DNA from: a virus
Virus record (IMG/VR): IMGVR_UViG_3300044626_000781
Location: 1 to 31,014 of that record
DNA length: 31,014 nucleotides
Strand: one strand, 5' to 3'
Shown: positions 6,121 to 13,762 of the stretch, in pieces
Layout of the letters: each line of letters opens with the position of its first letter
How positions within the stretch are numbered: the stretch's first letter is position 1
Position numbers and translations under genes: made by a program
Notes under the pieces: generated by a model
Told to the model about the DNA's origin: nothing
Databases searched by the model: none
Seen by the model: only the letters and a program-made list of their open reading frames with translations

Positions 6121-8232
6121 ATGCCCACGCCCCGCCTTGACCTGGCCCTTGCTGCTGCAGCGATGGGCTGGGAAGTCCACCCCTGCCTGGACGTAGCGGA
6201 AGGGGACCGGAAAGCGAAGACCCCACACACCCGCTGGAAGGACGAAGCCACCACGGACCCCGCCACCATCCGCGCATGGTGGACCCGGTGGCCCACCGCC
6301 CTGGTGGGGGCGCGCACGGGCAGCGGCATCGTGGTGCTGGACTTCGATACGGACCCCACGAAGGGGCTGGAAGCGCGGGTGGCCCAGTCCACGCTGGAAG
6401 GGGCGCTGGGCCCCCTGCCCTGCACGGTGGTCAGCAACACCCCCCGGGGTGGGTGTCACCTCTACTTCACCACCCCCACCCCGATGCGCAGCGGTGCGGG
6501 GGTGCTGGGCATCCCTGGCGCGGACATCCGGGGGGAAGGGGGCTACGTCATTCTGTACGGGGACCACCCCCCTGACCCCGATGCCCTGGCCACCATCCCG
6601 GGCCCCTACGCCACCCACACGCAGCTGGCCCACTCCGCTGCGCCCCCGCCGGTCCCGCCCCCGACGAACGCACCCCACGCCACCCCCAACGCTGCCACCA
6701 TGCAGCGGGTGGCGGAACACCTGTCCACGCTGGACAGCCCCCCGGAAGGCACCCGCCATGAACAGGTGCTGTCCATGGCCCGCCTTATCGGTGGGTACGT
6801 GGGGGGCGGGCACCTGGCCTATGCGGACGCGCTGACCATGCTGGACGATGCCTGCAAGGGCCACGCGGACGCTGCAGACTCATTCCGGGCCATCCGGGCG
6901 GGCCTGATGTCGGGGATGGCAGCGCCCCTGCACCCGGGCACCCCGCAGCCCCGCCCCATCCCCCCCACCGCAGCGGGCACCGCCCCGCCCCCGTTCGCAC
7001 GCACCACAAAGACCATCAAGGGGGGCGGGGTGGTGGACGTGCCCAGCTTCCCCAACGCGGTGCTGGACCTGTTGGCCCTGCTTGAGTTCAGCACGCTGCA
7101 GGCGGACACCTTCCGGGGCACGATGTCCCTGGACCACCAGCTGGTCACGGACGCCACCATGCTGCAGGTGCGGCTGGACCTGTACCGGCTGGGGGGCACG
7201 AACTACAAAGAAGCAGACGTGGAAGCAGCGGTCAGCCACGTGGCCACGAACATCCGGGGGGTCAACCCCGTGGCCGAATACCTGCAGGGGCTGCGCTGGG
7301 ATGGGGTGCCCCGCATCCATGACTGGCTGGGCCGCAGCTTCGGCATCACCACCACCCCGCAGGAACGTGCCTACCAGCGGAAGTTCTTTCTGTGCCTGGC
7401 AGCCCGCATCCTGCAGCCGGGCTGCAAGGTGGACGACTGCCTGTCCATCCTGGGCCCCCCTGGCGTGAAGAAATCCACGCTGTTCCGTGCGCTGGTGCCC
7501 AGTCCTGACCTGTTCACGGACAGCCACATGGACCTGGAGAATAAAGACACCTTCCTGAAGCTGCGCCGGGTGTGCCTGGTCGAAATCGGGGAAGAGCGGG
7601 ACTTTCTGCGGGGCGGGCAGGAAGCCACGAAGCGCTTCCTTTCCACGCAGGAAGACTTCTACCGGGCCCCCTTCGGGCGCACCGTGGAGAGTCACCCCCG
7701 GCATTGCGTCTTCGTCATCACCACGAACGCACGCAGGCCCAGCATCTTCATGGACTTCACGGGGGAAGGCCGGCGCTACTGGCCCATCAGTCTGTATGAC
7801 CGGCAGGGCCTGCACGATGCGGACGTGCGGTGGCTGGAAGCCCACCGGGACCAGCTGTGGGCGGAAGCCATCGTGGCCTTCCGCAGCGGGGAACTGCACT
7901 ACTTTGACACCCCGGAAGACAAGCTGGCCCACCAGCAGCACTTCCGCCAGTACCTTGACCTGGACCCCACGGACCTGCAGGTGGAAGCGGCGCTGGAAGC
8001 CCTGCGCAAAGATTCCTTTACGCTGGGGGAAGTGCTGGAACGGATGCGGGTGCCCATCAGCGAGTACGGAAAGAACACCCGCCGGGTGACCGCATCCCTG
8101 GAACGGCTTCAGTACGAAGTGACCAGCTACACCTACACGAAGAACCGGAACCGGGTGCCCGTGTGGGCCAGCCGCACCGCCCCCGCCACGGGGGCCCCTT
8201 CGGACGTGCTGCCCTTCGTGAAGAAATCCTGA
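6121..8232 (+). CDS. Primase-polymerase / VapE-like helicase (replication initiator)
   Basis: 703 residues, two modules. The N-terminal half fits the bifunctional Prim-Pol (archaeo-eukaryotic primase) family, with the catalytic pair in VVLDFDTDP (Asp74, Asp76). The C-terminal half fits the virulence-associated E / D5-like ATPase family: Walker A GPPGVKKST (445-453), Walker B VCLVEIGE (484-491), and a downstream GEGRRYWPI segment (about 549-557). A proline-rich linker joins them. It would unwind and prime phage DNA, perhaps at the adjacent repeat region. The ATG at 6121 is preferred (AGGTG site) over the frame's earlier start at 5950, which would force translation through the 14-bp hairpin and gives unlikely N-terminal sequence. 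Confidence 0.9.
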   Translation: MPTPRLDLALAAAAMGWEVHPCLDVAEGDRKAKTPHTRWKDEATTDPATIRAWWTRWPTALVGARTGSGIVVLDFDTDPTKGLEARVAQSTLEGALGPLPCTVVSNTPRGGCHLYFTTPTPMRSGAGVLGIPGADIRGEGGYVILYGDHPPDPDALATIPGPYATHTQLAHSAAPPPVPPPTNAPHATPNAATMQRVAEHLSTLDSPPEGTRHEQVLSMARLIGGYVGGGHLAYADALTMLDDACKGHADAADSFRAIRAGLMSGMAAPLHPGTPQPRPIPPTAAGTAPPPFARTTKTIKGGGVVDVPSFPNAVLDLLALLEFSTLQADTFRGTMSLDHQLVTDATMLQVRLDLYRLGGTNYKEADVEAAVSHVATNIRGVNPVAEYLQGLRWDGVPRIHDWLGRSFGITTTPQERAYQRKFFLCLAARILQPGCKVDDCLSILGPPGVKKSTLFRALVPSPDLFTDSHMDLENKDTFLKLRRVCLVEIGEERDFLRGGQEATKRFLSTQEDFYRAPFGRTVESHPRHCVFVITTNARRPSIFMDFTGEGRRYWPISLYDRQGLHDADVRWLEAHRDQLWAEAIVAFRSGELHYFDTPEDKLAHQQHFRQYLDLDPTDLQVEAALEALRKDSFTLGEVLERMRVPISEYGKNTRRVTASLERLQYEVTSYTYTKNRNRVPVWASRTAPATGAPSDVLPFVKKS

Positions 8233-8240
8233 AAGATTAC

Positions 8241-8270
8241 TTGACGGGTAATATCATCCCGAAGTACATA
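8241..8270 (+). promoter_or_regulatory. Early promoter cassette A
   Basis: TTGACG (8241-8246), 18-base spacer, TACATA (8265-8270). The block from the last primase codons through the -10 and on to GATGGGGCGGGG is nearly repeated at 12804-12863. An AATC-N6-GATT inverted repeat sits just upstream of the -35, and CGGG-N9-CCCG sits between -35 and -10. It drives the pentapeptide-repeat gene and the genes after it. Confidence 0.75.
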
Positions 8271-8276
8271 GATGGG

Positions 8277-8295
8277 GCGGGGGCGGAACCCCCGC
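8277..8295 (+). promoter_or_regulatory. Leader hairpin of cassette A
   Basis: GCGGGGG (8277-8283) pairs with CCCCCGC (8289-8295) around a CGGAA loop, at the expected 5' end of the cassette A transcript. Cassette B has an equivalent hairpin (12858-12878). A structure at the very 5' end could protect the mRNA. Confidence 0.6.
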
Positions 8296-8326
8296 GCAGA
8301 CCACCCCAAAGACCCGGACCACCACC

Positions 8327-8740
8327 ATGAACGAAGACCTGACCACCCCTGCGCCCTTCAAAGGACTGGCCCCGACTGAAGCAGCGCTGGCGGAAGTGCT
8401 GCGGCTGCACGCCACTCGACACACGGGAGGTCAGCGGGCCGACCTTAGCGGGGCCGACCTGACCGGGGCCAACCTGCACGGGGCCCACCTGACCGGGGCC
8501 GACCTTAGCGGGGCCGACCTGACCGGGGCCTACCTGCGCGGGGCCAACCTGACCGGGGCCGACCTGACCGGGGCCGACCTGCGCTGGGCCGACCTGTCCG
8601 GGGCCAACCTGCGCGGGGCCGACCTGACCGGGGCCAACCTGACCGGGGCCAACCTGCGCGGGGCCGACCTGACCGGGGCCAACCTGACCGGGGCCGACCT
8701 GCGCTGGGCCGACCTGACCGGCGCACGGGGGCGGGAATGA
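8327..8740 (+). CDS. Pentapeptide-repeat protein
   Basis: 137 residues: a 37-residue non-repeat head, then 19 consecutive A(D/N)LXX pentapeptides (residues 38-132) and a five-residue tail. Such repeats build a right-handed quadrilateral beta-helix; 19 units give not quite five coils. In MfpA and Qnr proteins this fold mimics DNA and acts on gyrase, and an acidic Asp-rich helix as here could also counter a restriction enzyme; that role is inference. It is the first gene after promoter cassette A and overlaps the next gene by ATGA. No clear Shine-Dalgarno. Shorter than Qnr (about 215 residues) and lacking their loops. Confidence 0.9.
   Translation: MNEDLTTPAPFKGLAPTEAALAEVLRLHATRHTGGQRADLSGADLTGANLHGAHLTGADLSGADLTGAYLRGANLTGADLTGADLRWADLSGANLRGADLTGANLTGANLRGADLTGANLTGADLRWADLTGARGRE
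8436..8720 (+). repeat. 19 tandem 15-bp repeats encoding pentapeptides
   Basis: Every unit follows GGGCCGACCTGACCG with a few substitutions. Units 12-14 (8601-8645) and 15-17 (8646-8690) are an identical 45-bp duplication, and units 1-2 equal units 5-6. Such near-identity at DNA level implies recent expansion by slippage or recombination, and a short-read assembly may have the wrong copy number here. Confidence 0.95.
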
Positions 8741-9042
8741 CCCCCCGCCGGGGCAGGCCCCCGATGGATCCCAACCAGCTGCGGTGCCAGCGGGTTGAAG
8801 TGCGCCTGACTGCCCTGGAACTGGAACTGCTGGATGCGCTGCGGGGGCGGGTGTCCCGCAGCCGCTTTCTGCTGGAACCGCTCCACGCCACCATGACTTT
8901 GCTGCGGGGGGCCCCTTCGGGGATGGCCCCTTCCCAACCCGGGACGGGTGAACCCACAGGTGACCTGCCCTGTTCCAGCGCTGTGGAGACACAGCCCCCC
9001 CGCAGCATCCCCACCACCCCCACCACGCGGAAGCCCCGATGA
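8737..9042 (+). CDS. Ribbon-helix-helix-like DNA-binding protein
   Basis: 101 residues. After a basic N-terminus, [19 protein letters not shown] and then [10 protein letters not shown] fit a ribbon-helix-helix (CopG/Arc-like): strand at about 18-24, helix 26-36, turn RGRVS, helix 41-52. The last 45 residues are proline/threonine-rich and probably disordered. It overlaps its neighbours on both sides by ATGA (8737-8740 and 9039-9042), so it is made with the pentapeptide-repeat protein and may repress its own promoter cassettes. The family match is from pattern only. Confidence 0.6.
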   Translation: MTPRRGRPPMDPNQLRCQRVEVRLTALELELLDALRGRVSRSRFLLEPLHATMTLLRGAPSGMAPSQPGTGEPTGDLPCSSAVETQPPRSIPTTPTTRKPR

Positions 9043-9461
9043 ACCCCACCCCTTCCATTGAAGAACTGCAGGCCCAGCTGGTGGATGCCCAGGTGCTCCG
9101 CTGGGAACCCGGGATGCTGCGCACGGACGGGGTGCGCCACGCCACCCACCTGCGCCCCGCGCTGGGCAGCGTCCACCCCGTGCTGCGGGACTGGCCCACC
9201 TGGACCCGGGCGCTGGCCCAGGTGCGGGAACTGCTGGGTGACCCAGACGCGGAACTGCATTTCACTGGCCCCCCGCCTATGCGCGTGGAGTTCTACATGG
9301 GCAACGGGGCCCCGCCGATGCTTTCCGCGCGGTCTGTCCCCGAAGCGGTGGGGCTGATGCTGCTGAAGGTGGGGAAGCCTGTGGAGCAGGACCGGGAAAC
9401 CTACGTGGACCCCGACCAGCTGCCCCTGTTCCCCAGCATGGACCCCCGGAAGGGGGCCTGA
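9039..9461 (+). CDS. Unknown early protein
   Basis: 140 residues, not recognised. It is mixed alpha/beta, with no membrane segment or catalytic motif I can name. The middle (about residues 60-110: [32 protein letters not shown]) looks like a folded core. The C-terminal tail ends [15 protein letters not shown]; a QLPLF-type segment resembles sliding-clamp-binding peptides (QxxLF), which would fit a replication operon, but this is speculation. It is translationally coupled to both neighbours (ATGA at its start; TGATG at its end). Confidence 0.75.
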   Translation: MNPTPSIEELQAQLVDAQVLRWEPGMLRTDGVRHATHLRPALGSVHPVLRDWPTWTRALAQVRELLGDPDAELHFTGPPPMRVEFYMGNGAPPMLSARSVPEAVGLMLLKVGKPVEQDRETYVDPDQLPLFPSMDPRKGA

Positions 9462-11179
9462 TGCCCCGCCCCTGGTCCCGCGTAAGCGCCACCCAGCTGA
9501 AGGTGGCGCAGCTGTGCCCCCGCAAGTGGTGGTACGAACGGGTGAGCGACCTACCGCCCATCCCCCCCACCGCAGCCATGCTGCAGGGGAAGGCCATCCA
9601 TGAACAGGTAGAAGCCTGGCTGAAGGACGGCACCCGGCCCACGGATGCCCGCGCTGCTGCGCTGGCCCTGCAGTACCCTGCCGGGCTGATCCGCACGTCC
9701 CCGCACGTTCATTCCGAAAGGGAAGTGGACCTGCATCTGGAACTGCCCGTGCCCCTGCTGGGCTTCGTTGACTTGCTGGACGCGCGGGCCCTTCCCCACA
9801 CGGTGGAAGTGGTGGATTTCAAGACCACCAGCGGGTGGCAGTATGCGAAGACCACGGAAGAACTGCAGGAAGACCTGCAGATGGTCCCCTACGCCCGCTG
9901 GGTGCTGGAACAGTACCGCCCCAACGCGGTACAGGTCACCCACGTGGTGGTCCACAAAGAAACCTGTGAAGTGGCCACCACCAGCGCAATGCTGACCCCC
10001 GCCCACGTCCGCAGCGTCTGGTCAGATACCATCGTCCCCCTGGCCCACAGCATGGCCAGCTGGGCTACCGCCCCCGCCCCGCAGGCAGTCCCGGCTGTCC
10101 CGGGGGCCTGTTCCGCCTTCGGGGGCTGCCCCTACGCTTCGGCCTGTGACCGGGGCGGGGGCACCACCACCCGCCCCTTCGGGGCTATGTCCCGCATCCG
10201 TTCGTCAACCGTCCCCCAACCCACTGATGGAGCTACCCCTATGTCACGTCTTCAGGAACTTATCCGCGCCCGGTCCCTCGCTGCAGCCAGCAACAGCCCC
10301 CCGCCGGGCCCCGCCCCGAAGCCCCCCGCGCACGTCACCACCAGCAGCACCAGCCTGGAAGATGCCCAGCAGCGCGTGCAGGAAGCGCGGGCCCGGCTGG
10401 CCCGGGCGGAAGCGGGGGGCGACCCCCTGCCCACGGAAGCGGGACTGGCCCACGCCGTGGAAGCGGCGGGTGGTCCCCCCGCCCCGGTGGTGGAAGCCAC
10501 CACCGCCCCCGCCCCCGCCCGGTCCCGGGCCGATTCCTACGCAGCAGCCCGGGCCAGCGTGCTGACCGCAGCGGGCGGGCGGGACTTCGTGCCCGTGAAG
10601 GAACTGCGCCTGCTCATCGGGGCGGAACTGGGCCTGGCCCGCGTGGCGTGGTCCCACGTGGAAGAAACCTGTATCGGGGCCATGCCCGGCTGGGAACTGG
10701 AAGCGGCTGGCCTGCAGGCGGTGGCCCCCGTGGAAGCCCAGGTGGTGGACGAACCGGTGGACACCCAGCAGTACGCGGACACCGCAGCCCGCGCTTCCGT
10801 GGAACCGGCCACCATCGTGGAAGCCCCGGCGGTGGCCCCCGTGGAAGCCCCGGTGGTGGCCCCCGTGCAGTCCGAAGCCCCCCAGCACGGCTTCCTGCTG
10901 CTGGTGGACGTGGGGGTGGTGCAGGCCCCGCAGGGCTGGAAGCTGCAGACGTTGGAAGCGTACCTGGCCCCCATCGTGGCCCGGTACGAAGCCAGCGTAG
11001 GGGGCCCCGCCTTCCTGCGGGACTTCCGTGCGGGGGAACGCACGGTGGCCCATATGGCCAGCCTTGACCTGCCTGCGGATGGCACGGTGCTGCTGGTGGA
11101 CAGCGGGAACAGTGTGTGGAAGGAAGTCAGTCAGGCGCTGGTCCCCCGTGCGGCGGGCATCCTGCGGGGCCTGCGGTAG
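9461..11179 (+). CDS. RecB/Cas4-like PD-(D/E)XK nuclease with long C-terminal extension
   Basis: 572 residues. Residues 1-235 carry RecB-family nuclease signatures: His47 (GKAIHEQVE), Asp104 (GFVDLLD), the VVDFKTT motif (Asp119, Lys121) and the QxxxY motif (Gln140, Tyr144). Cys19, Cys217, Cys223 and Cys229 are arranged like the Fe-S cluster ligands of AddB and Cas4 nucleases. It probably acts as a DNA end-processing exonuclease in recombination or host DNA breakdown. After a Pro/Ala-rich linker, residues 261-572 form a second part of unknown function, with Pro/Ala/Val-rich tracts and a folded C-terminus (about 475-572). A good internal start (10241) could also produce that part alone. The helicase gene follows without a gap. 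Confidence 0.85.
   Translation: MPRPWSRVSATQLKVAQLCPRKWWYERVSDLPPIPPTAAMLQGKAIHEQVEAWLKDGTRPTDARAAALALQYPAGLIRTSPHVHSEREVDLHLELPVPLLGFVDLLDARALPHTVEVVDFKTTSGWQYAKTTEELQEDLQMVPYARWVLEQYRPNAVQVTHVVVHKETCEVATTSAMLTPAHVRSVWSDTIVPLAHSMASWATAPAPQAVPAVPGACSAFGGCPYASACDRGGGTTTRPFGAMSRIRSSTVPQPTDGATPMSRLQELIRARSLAAASNSPPPGPAPKPPAHVTTSSTSLEDAQQRVQEARARLARAEAGGDPLPTEAGLAHAVEAAGGPPAPVVEATTAPAPARSRADSYAAARASVLTAAGGRDFVPVKELRLLIGAELGLARVAWSHVEETCIGAMPGWELEAAGLQAVAPVEAQVVDEPVDTQQYADTAARASVEPATIVEAPAVAPVEAPVVAPVQSEAPQHGFLLLVDVGVVQAPQGWKLQTLEAYLAPIVARYEASVGGPAFLRDFRAGERTVAHMASLDLPADGTVLLVDSGNSVWKEVSQALVPRAAGILRGLR
10229..10243 (+). promoter_or_regulatory. Internal ribosome-binding site and in-frame ATG
   Basis: GGAG (10229-10232) lies eight bases before an in-frame ATG (10241-10243) that begins MSRLQELIRARSLAAA. 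Upstream of it the protein is low-complexity linker. This looks like a former gene boundary or an active second start giving a 312-residue C-terminal product. Confidence 0.45.
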
Positions 11180-12802
11180 ATGCTGCCCGAAGTCCGCCGC
11201 ATCGTGGCCCTGCCCCGGCTGGAAGGCCAGCGGGCGGGGCCCAGCCCTGCCAGGCTGGCGGGCATCCGCCGCACCCAGGCGGACATCCTGCGCCCGGTGC
11301 AGCTGGCTGCGCTGGGTGAGGTAGAACGCTGCGGGGGGCTTCTGGGAATCATCGGGGTGGGACAGGGGAAGTTCCTGATAAGCACGCTGGCCCCCAGCAT
11401 GGTGGACTGCCAGCGCCCCCTGCTGCTGGTGCCCCCCGCCCTGCTGCAGCAGACGCTGGCGGAACTGGAACGGTGGCGCGCGTTCTTCCACTTCCACCCC
11501 GCGCTGACCGTGCTGCCCTACTCCGTGCTGTCTTCGGAACGGGGCAGCGCAGTCCTGGAATCCCTGGCCCCGGATTTCATCGTGGCAGACGAGTGCAGCA
11601 AGCTGCGCAGGCGGGAATCCGGGCGCACCCGCCGGCTGGTCCGCTGGGCGCAGGAACACCCCGCCACCCGCTGCGTGATGCTGTCCGGAACCATGACAGC
11701 CCGCAGCGTGGTGGACTTTGACCACCTGGCGGAACTGGCCCTGCGGGAAGGCAGCCCCGTCCCCCGGGACTGGCTGGAAGTGGAAGCGTGGGCAGCCTGC
11801 ATGGATGCCCGCACGGAAGCCCCGCCCACGTCCCACCAGCTGGCAGCGGTGGCCCCGCTGGTGGCAGCCTTCCCCACCCCCGAAGGGACCGCCCCCGCAG
11901 CGCTGTATGCCCGCCTGCGCAGCTGCCCCGGGGTGCTGTGTACGGTGGACACCAGCGCAGCAGAGTGCAGCCTACGGGTGGAAGCGCAGCGCTACACCCC
12001 TGCCCCCGCGCTGACGACTGCGCTGCGGGAACTTCGGATGCTGTGGCGGCTGCCCGATGGAACGGAACTGCTGCGGGCGGTGGACTTCGCTGCAGCGGTG
12101 CGCCAGCTGCAGGTGGGCTTCTACTACCGCCCCGTGTGGGGCCCGGCTGGGCCTAACGCCAGGTGGCTGGAAGCCCGGCTGAAGTGGGGGCAGGTGGTGC
12201 GGCAGGTGCTGGCCCTGAACATCCCCGGGGCGGACACCCCCGGGACCGTTGCGGAGTACGTCCGCAGCGTGGGGCCCAGGTGGCGGGCGGTGGCGCTGGA
12301 AACGTGGGAAGCCGTGGCAGACCGCGAAGGGCCCGGGCAGGAAGCGGTCTGGGTATCGGATGCCCACCTGCAGCACGTCCGCAGCACCGCCCTGCGCCTG
12401 GAAGCTGACCGGGGCCCGGTGCTGGTCTGGTGCGAACACGTGGCCACGCTGGAAGGGCTGGCAGCGCTGGGCATGAAGGTCTGCAGGCCCGGGGATGCGC
12501 TGCCCGCCACCCCCTGCACCGTGGCGCTGTCCCGGCCCAGCTTCGGGATGGGCACGAACCTGCAGGCATGGTCCACGAACCTGGTGCTGGAACCCCTGGG
12601 GAATGGGGAAGCGTGGGAACAGCTGCTGGGCCGCACCCACCGGGAAGGGCAGGCGGACGAAGACGTGCTGGTGCTGGTTCCCTACTGGGACCGCGCTGCG
12701 GTGGCTGCGGTTGACGCTGCCCGCGCTGATGCGGAGTACGTCCAGCAGGCCACCGGACAGCGCCAGAAGCTGCTGCTGGCCAGCTGGTGGCAGGGGGACT
12801 GA
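11180..12802 (+). CDS. SNF2-like SF2 helicase/translocase
   Basis: 540 residues. Motif I is GVGQGKF (residues 59-65), motif II is ADECS (Asp137, Glu138), motif III is SGT (169-171), and motif VI is QLLGRTHREGQ (481-491), typical of SNF2/RapA-type ATPases that move on duplex DNA. The region between motifs III and VI is divergent. The Walker A Ser/Thr after Lys64 is replaced by Phe65, so ATP hydrolysis may be altered. The start codon follows directly after the nuclease stop (TAG ATG), so the two are coupled and may work together on recombination or fork repair. Confidence 0.82.
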   Translation: MLPEVRRIVALPRLEGQRAGPSPARLAGIRRTQADILRPVQLAALGEVERCGGLLGIIGVGQGKFLISTLAPSMVDCQRPLLLVPPALLQQTLAELERWRAFFHFHPALTVLPYSVLSSERGSAVLESLAPDFIVADECSKLRRRESGRTRRLVRWAQEHPATRCVMLSGTMTARSVVDFDHLAELALREGSPVPRDWLEVEAWAACMDARTEAPPTSHQLAAVAPLVAAFPTPEGTAPAALYARLRSCPGVLCTVDTSAAECSLRVEAQRYTPAPALTTALRELRMLWRLPDGTELLRAVDFAAAVRQLQVGFYYRPVWGPAGPNARWLEARLKWGQVVRQVLALNIPGADTPGTVAEYVRSVGPRWRAVALETWEAVADREGPGQEAVWVSDAHLQHVRSTALRLEADRGPVLVWCEHVATLEGLAALGMKVCRPGDALPATPCTVALSRPSFGMGTNLQAWSTNLVLEPLGNGEAWEQLLGRTHREGQADEDVLVLVPYWDRAAVAAVDAARADAEYVQQATGQRQKLLLASWWQGD

Positions 12803-12803
12803 A

Positions 12804-12851
12804 GGAATCCTGTAAGATTCCTTGACGGGTACTATCCCCCCGAAGTACATA
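12804..12851 (+). promoter_or_regulatory. Early promoter cassette B
   Basis: TTGACG (12822-12827), 18-base spacer, TACATA (12846-12851), preceded by a perfect inverted repeat GGAATC-N6-GATTCC (12804-12821). It nearly repeats cassette A: the -35, the spacing, the -10 and 25 bases around the -10 are identical. It starts the DNA-polymerase transcription unit. Confidence 0.78.
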
Positions 12852-12857
12852 GATGGG

Positions 12858-12878
12858 GCGGGGTGCAGAACCCCCCGC
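12858..12878 (+). promoter_or_regulatory. Leader hairpin of cassette B
   Basis: GCGGGG (12858-12863) pairs with CCCCGC (12873-12878); an alternative register pairs GGGGT with ACCCC. It sits at the same place as the cassette A hairpin although the loop differs, which supports selection for the structure. Confidence 0.55.
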
Positions 12879-12913
12879 GACAAAGACCACCACCCAGACA
12901 AAGGACCACTACA

Positions 12914-13084
12914 ATGACCCGACCCGAAACGCTACAACTACTCCGCCCCGCCCACGTTCGCACGGATGGGGCTGCAGGCCACCTGTTCCGCCACCACGGG
13001 TCCACCGGGTGGCAGGAACTGGTCTTCCCCACGAAGGAAGCCGCCGCAGCTTTCATCGCTGCCCGTAACTTCCGGGCAGCGTGA
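12914..13084 (+). CDS. Small unknown protein
   Basis: 56 residues, first gene after promoter cassette B. The ATG has an AAGGA site eight bases upstream. It is basic and aromatic-bearing, with a C-terminal helix (EAAAAFIAARNF); the pattern HHGSTGWQELVFPTKEAAAAFI looks like one compact beta-beta-alpha unit. No family recognised. Its stop overlaps the next start (TGATG), so both are likely translated together. The frame is open upstream to 12863, but that part lies in the leader hairpin. Confidence 0.6.
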   Translation: MTRPETLQLLRPAHVRTDGAAGHLFRHHGSTGWQELVFPTKEAAAAFIAARNFRAA

Positions 13085-13176
13085 TGGGCCCGGATACCGC
13101 CCTGCTGCTGGCGCTGTGTGGGCTGCTGGCGACTGTGGAAGCCCTGCGGATGGTCCTGACCTGGCCCCGCAGGTAA
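13084..13176 (+). CDS. 30-residue single-span membrane peptide
   Basis: ATG overlaps the previous stop (TGATG). The peptide is a single hydrophobic helix (about residues 5-22, ALLLALCGLLATVEAL) ending in a positively charged RR, the usual layout of a very small inner-membrane protein. A set of hairpins follows its stop codon at once. Role unknown; in the early arm it might act on the host membrane or anchor replication, but nothing shows this directly. Confidence 0.5.
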   Translation: MGPDTALLLALCGLLATVEALRMVLTWPRR

Positions 13177-13181
13177 CGGAA

Positions 13182-13254
13182 GGGGGCCCGAAGCCCCCGC
13201 ACCACCCCCGCCATTCCGGCGGGGGCTGGCGTAGCCCGCTGCATGGATGCGGGC
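13182..13254 (+). terminator. Three successive hairpins
   Basis: Hairpin 1: GGGGGC (13182-13187) with GCCCCC (13193-13198). Hairpin 2: CCCCCGCC (13205-13212) with GGCGGGGG (13218-13225), five-base loop. Hairpin 3: GCCCGC (13234-13239) with GCGGGC (13249-13254). They fill most of the 125-base gap before the ssDNA-binding gene. They may end upstream transcription partly or shield the 5' end of the next message. No T-run follows any of them. Confidence 0.5.
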
Positions 13255-13301
13255 GATGGAACCACACGGACGTGGACGAAGACCAGACACGGAGCAATAT
13301 C

Positions 13302-13742
13302 ATGGGCATCTTCAGCAACATCGGAAACACGGAAGCAGCGCGGGCCCGGGGCACGTTCTTCACCCGGGGCACCTACACGGGCAGCGTGCTGTCCTGCCGT
13401 CACGTCAAGTCCCGCGTGGGCACGGATGAGTTCTTCGTGGTGGACTTCCACATCCTGGAGAGCACGAACCCGGAACTGCCCCGGGGCAGCACGGGCACCT
13501 GGATGGCCAAACTGACTGGCAAGTATCCGGCGCTGGCGCTGGCGGACGTGAAAGCGTTTGTCATGGCTGCCACGGATTCCACGGAAGCGGACGTGGGGGA
13601 AGCGGAAGTGACGGAAGCGGTCAGCGGGGACGGCACCCTGCTGGCTGGCAGCCAGGTGGTGGTCACGGTGGAAGACGTGCGCACGAAGGCGGGGGCACCG
13701 TTCAGCAAGCACAGCTTTCGCACCCCCAGCCCCGAAGCGTAG
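13302..13742 (+). CDS. Phage ssDNA-binding-type protein
   Basis: 146 residues. The layout matches a common phage replication-module family: MGIFSNIGN start, FFxxGxYxxxV strand, CRHVKSRVGTDEFFVVDFHILES, a conserved GSxGxWMxKL region and a C-terminal strand with a KxGxxFxxHxF pattern. Members are usually annotated as single-stranded DNA-binding proteins and lie beside the DNA polymerase, as here. It would coat template strands. The ATG at 13302 has a GGAG site seven bases upstream. It lacks the acidic C-terminal tip of bacterial SSB, so partner contacts may differ. Family recall is from memory. Confidence 0.7.
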   Translation: MGIFSNIGNTEAARARGTFFTRGTYTGSVLSCRHVKSRVGTDEFFVVDFHILESTNPELPRGSTGTWMAKLTGKYPALALADVKAFVMAATDSTEADVGEAEVTEAVSGDGTLLAGSQVVVTVEDVRTKAGAPFSKHSFRTPSPEA

Positions 13743-13762
13743 CAGCCCCCCCCGGCTGCACC

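Noticed and set aside
8436-8720. Regular repeats considered as a CRISPR array
   Set aside because: Units are 15 bases without spacers and encode a pentapeptide protein; no cas genes are present.
8237-9265. Minus-strand frame reading [10 protein letters not shown] repeats, collagen- or silk-like
   Set aside because: It is the antisense of the pentapeptide-repeat array; the plus frame gives a known fold, follows a promoter and is coupled to its neighbour.
9461-10240. Nuclease considered as Cas4 of a phage CRISPR system
   Set aside because: No repeats, Cas1 or Cas2 are present. A recombination or end-processing role beside a helicase is simpler.
12972-13742. Longer plus-strand frame starting at 12966 that reaches the ssDNA-binding gene
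   Set aside because: It crosses two coupled small genes and three hairpins. The ATG at 13302 has a good GGAG site and fits the family's usual N-terminus.
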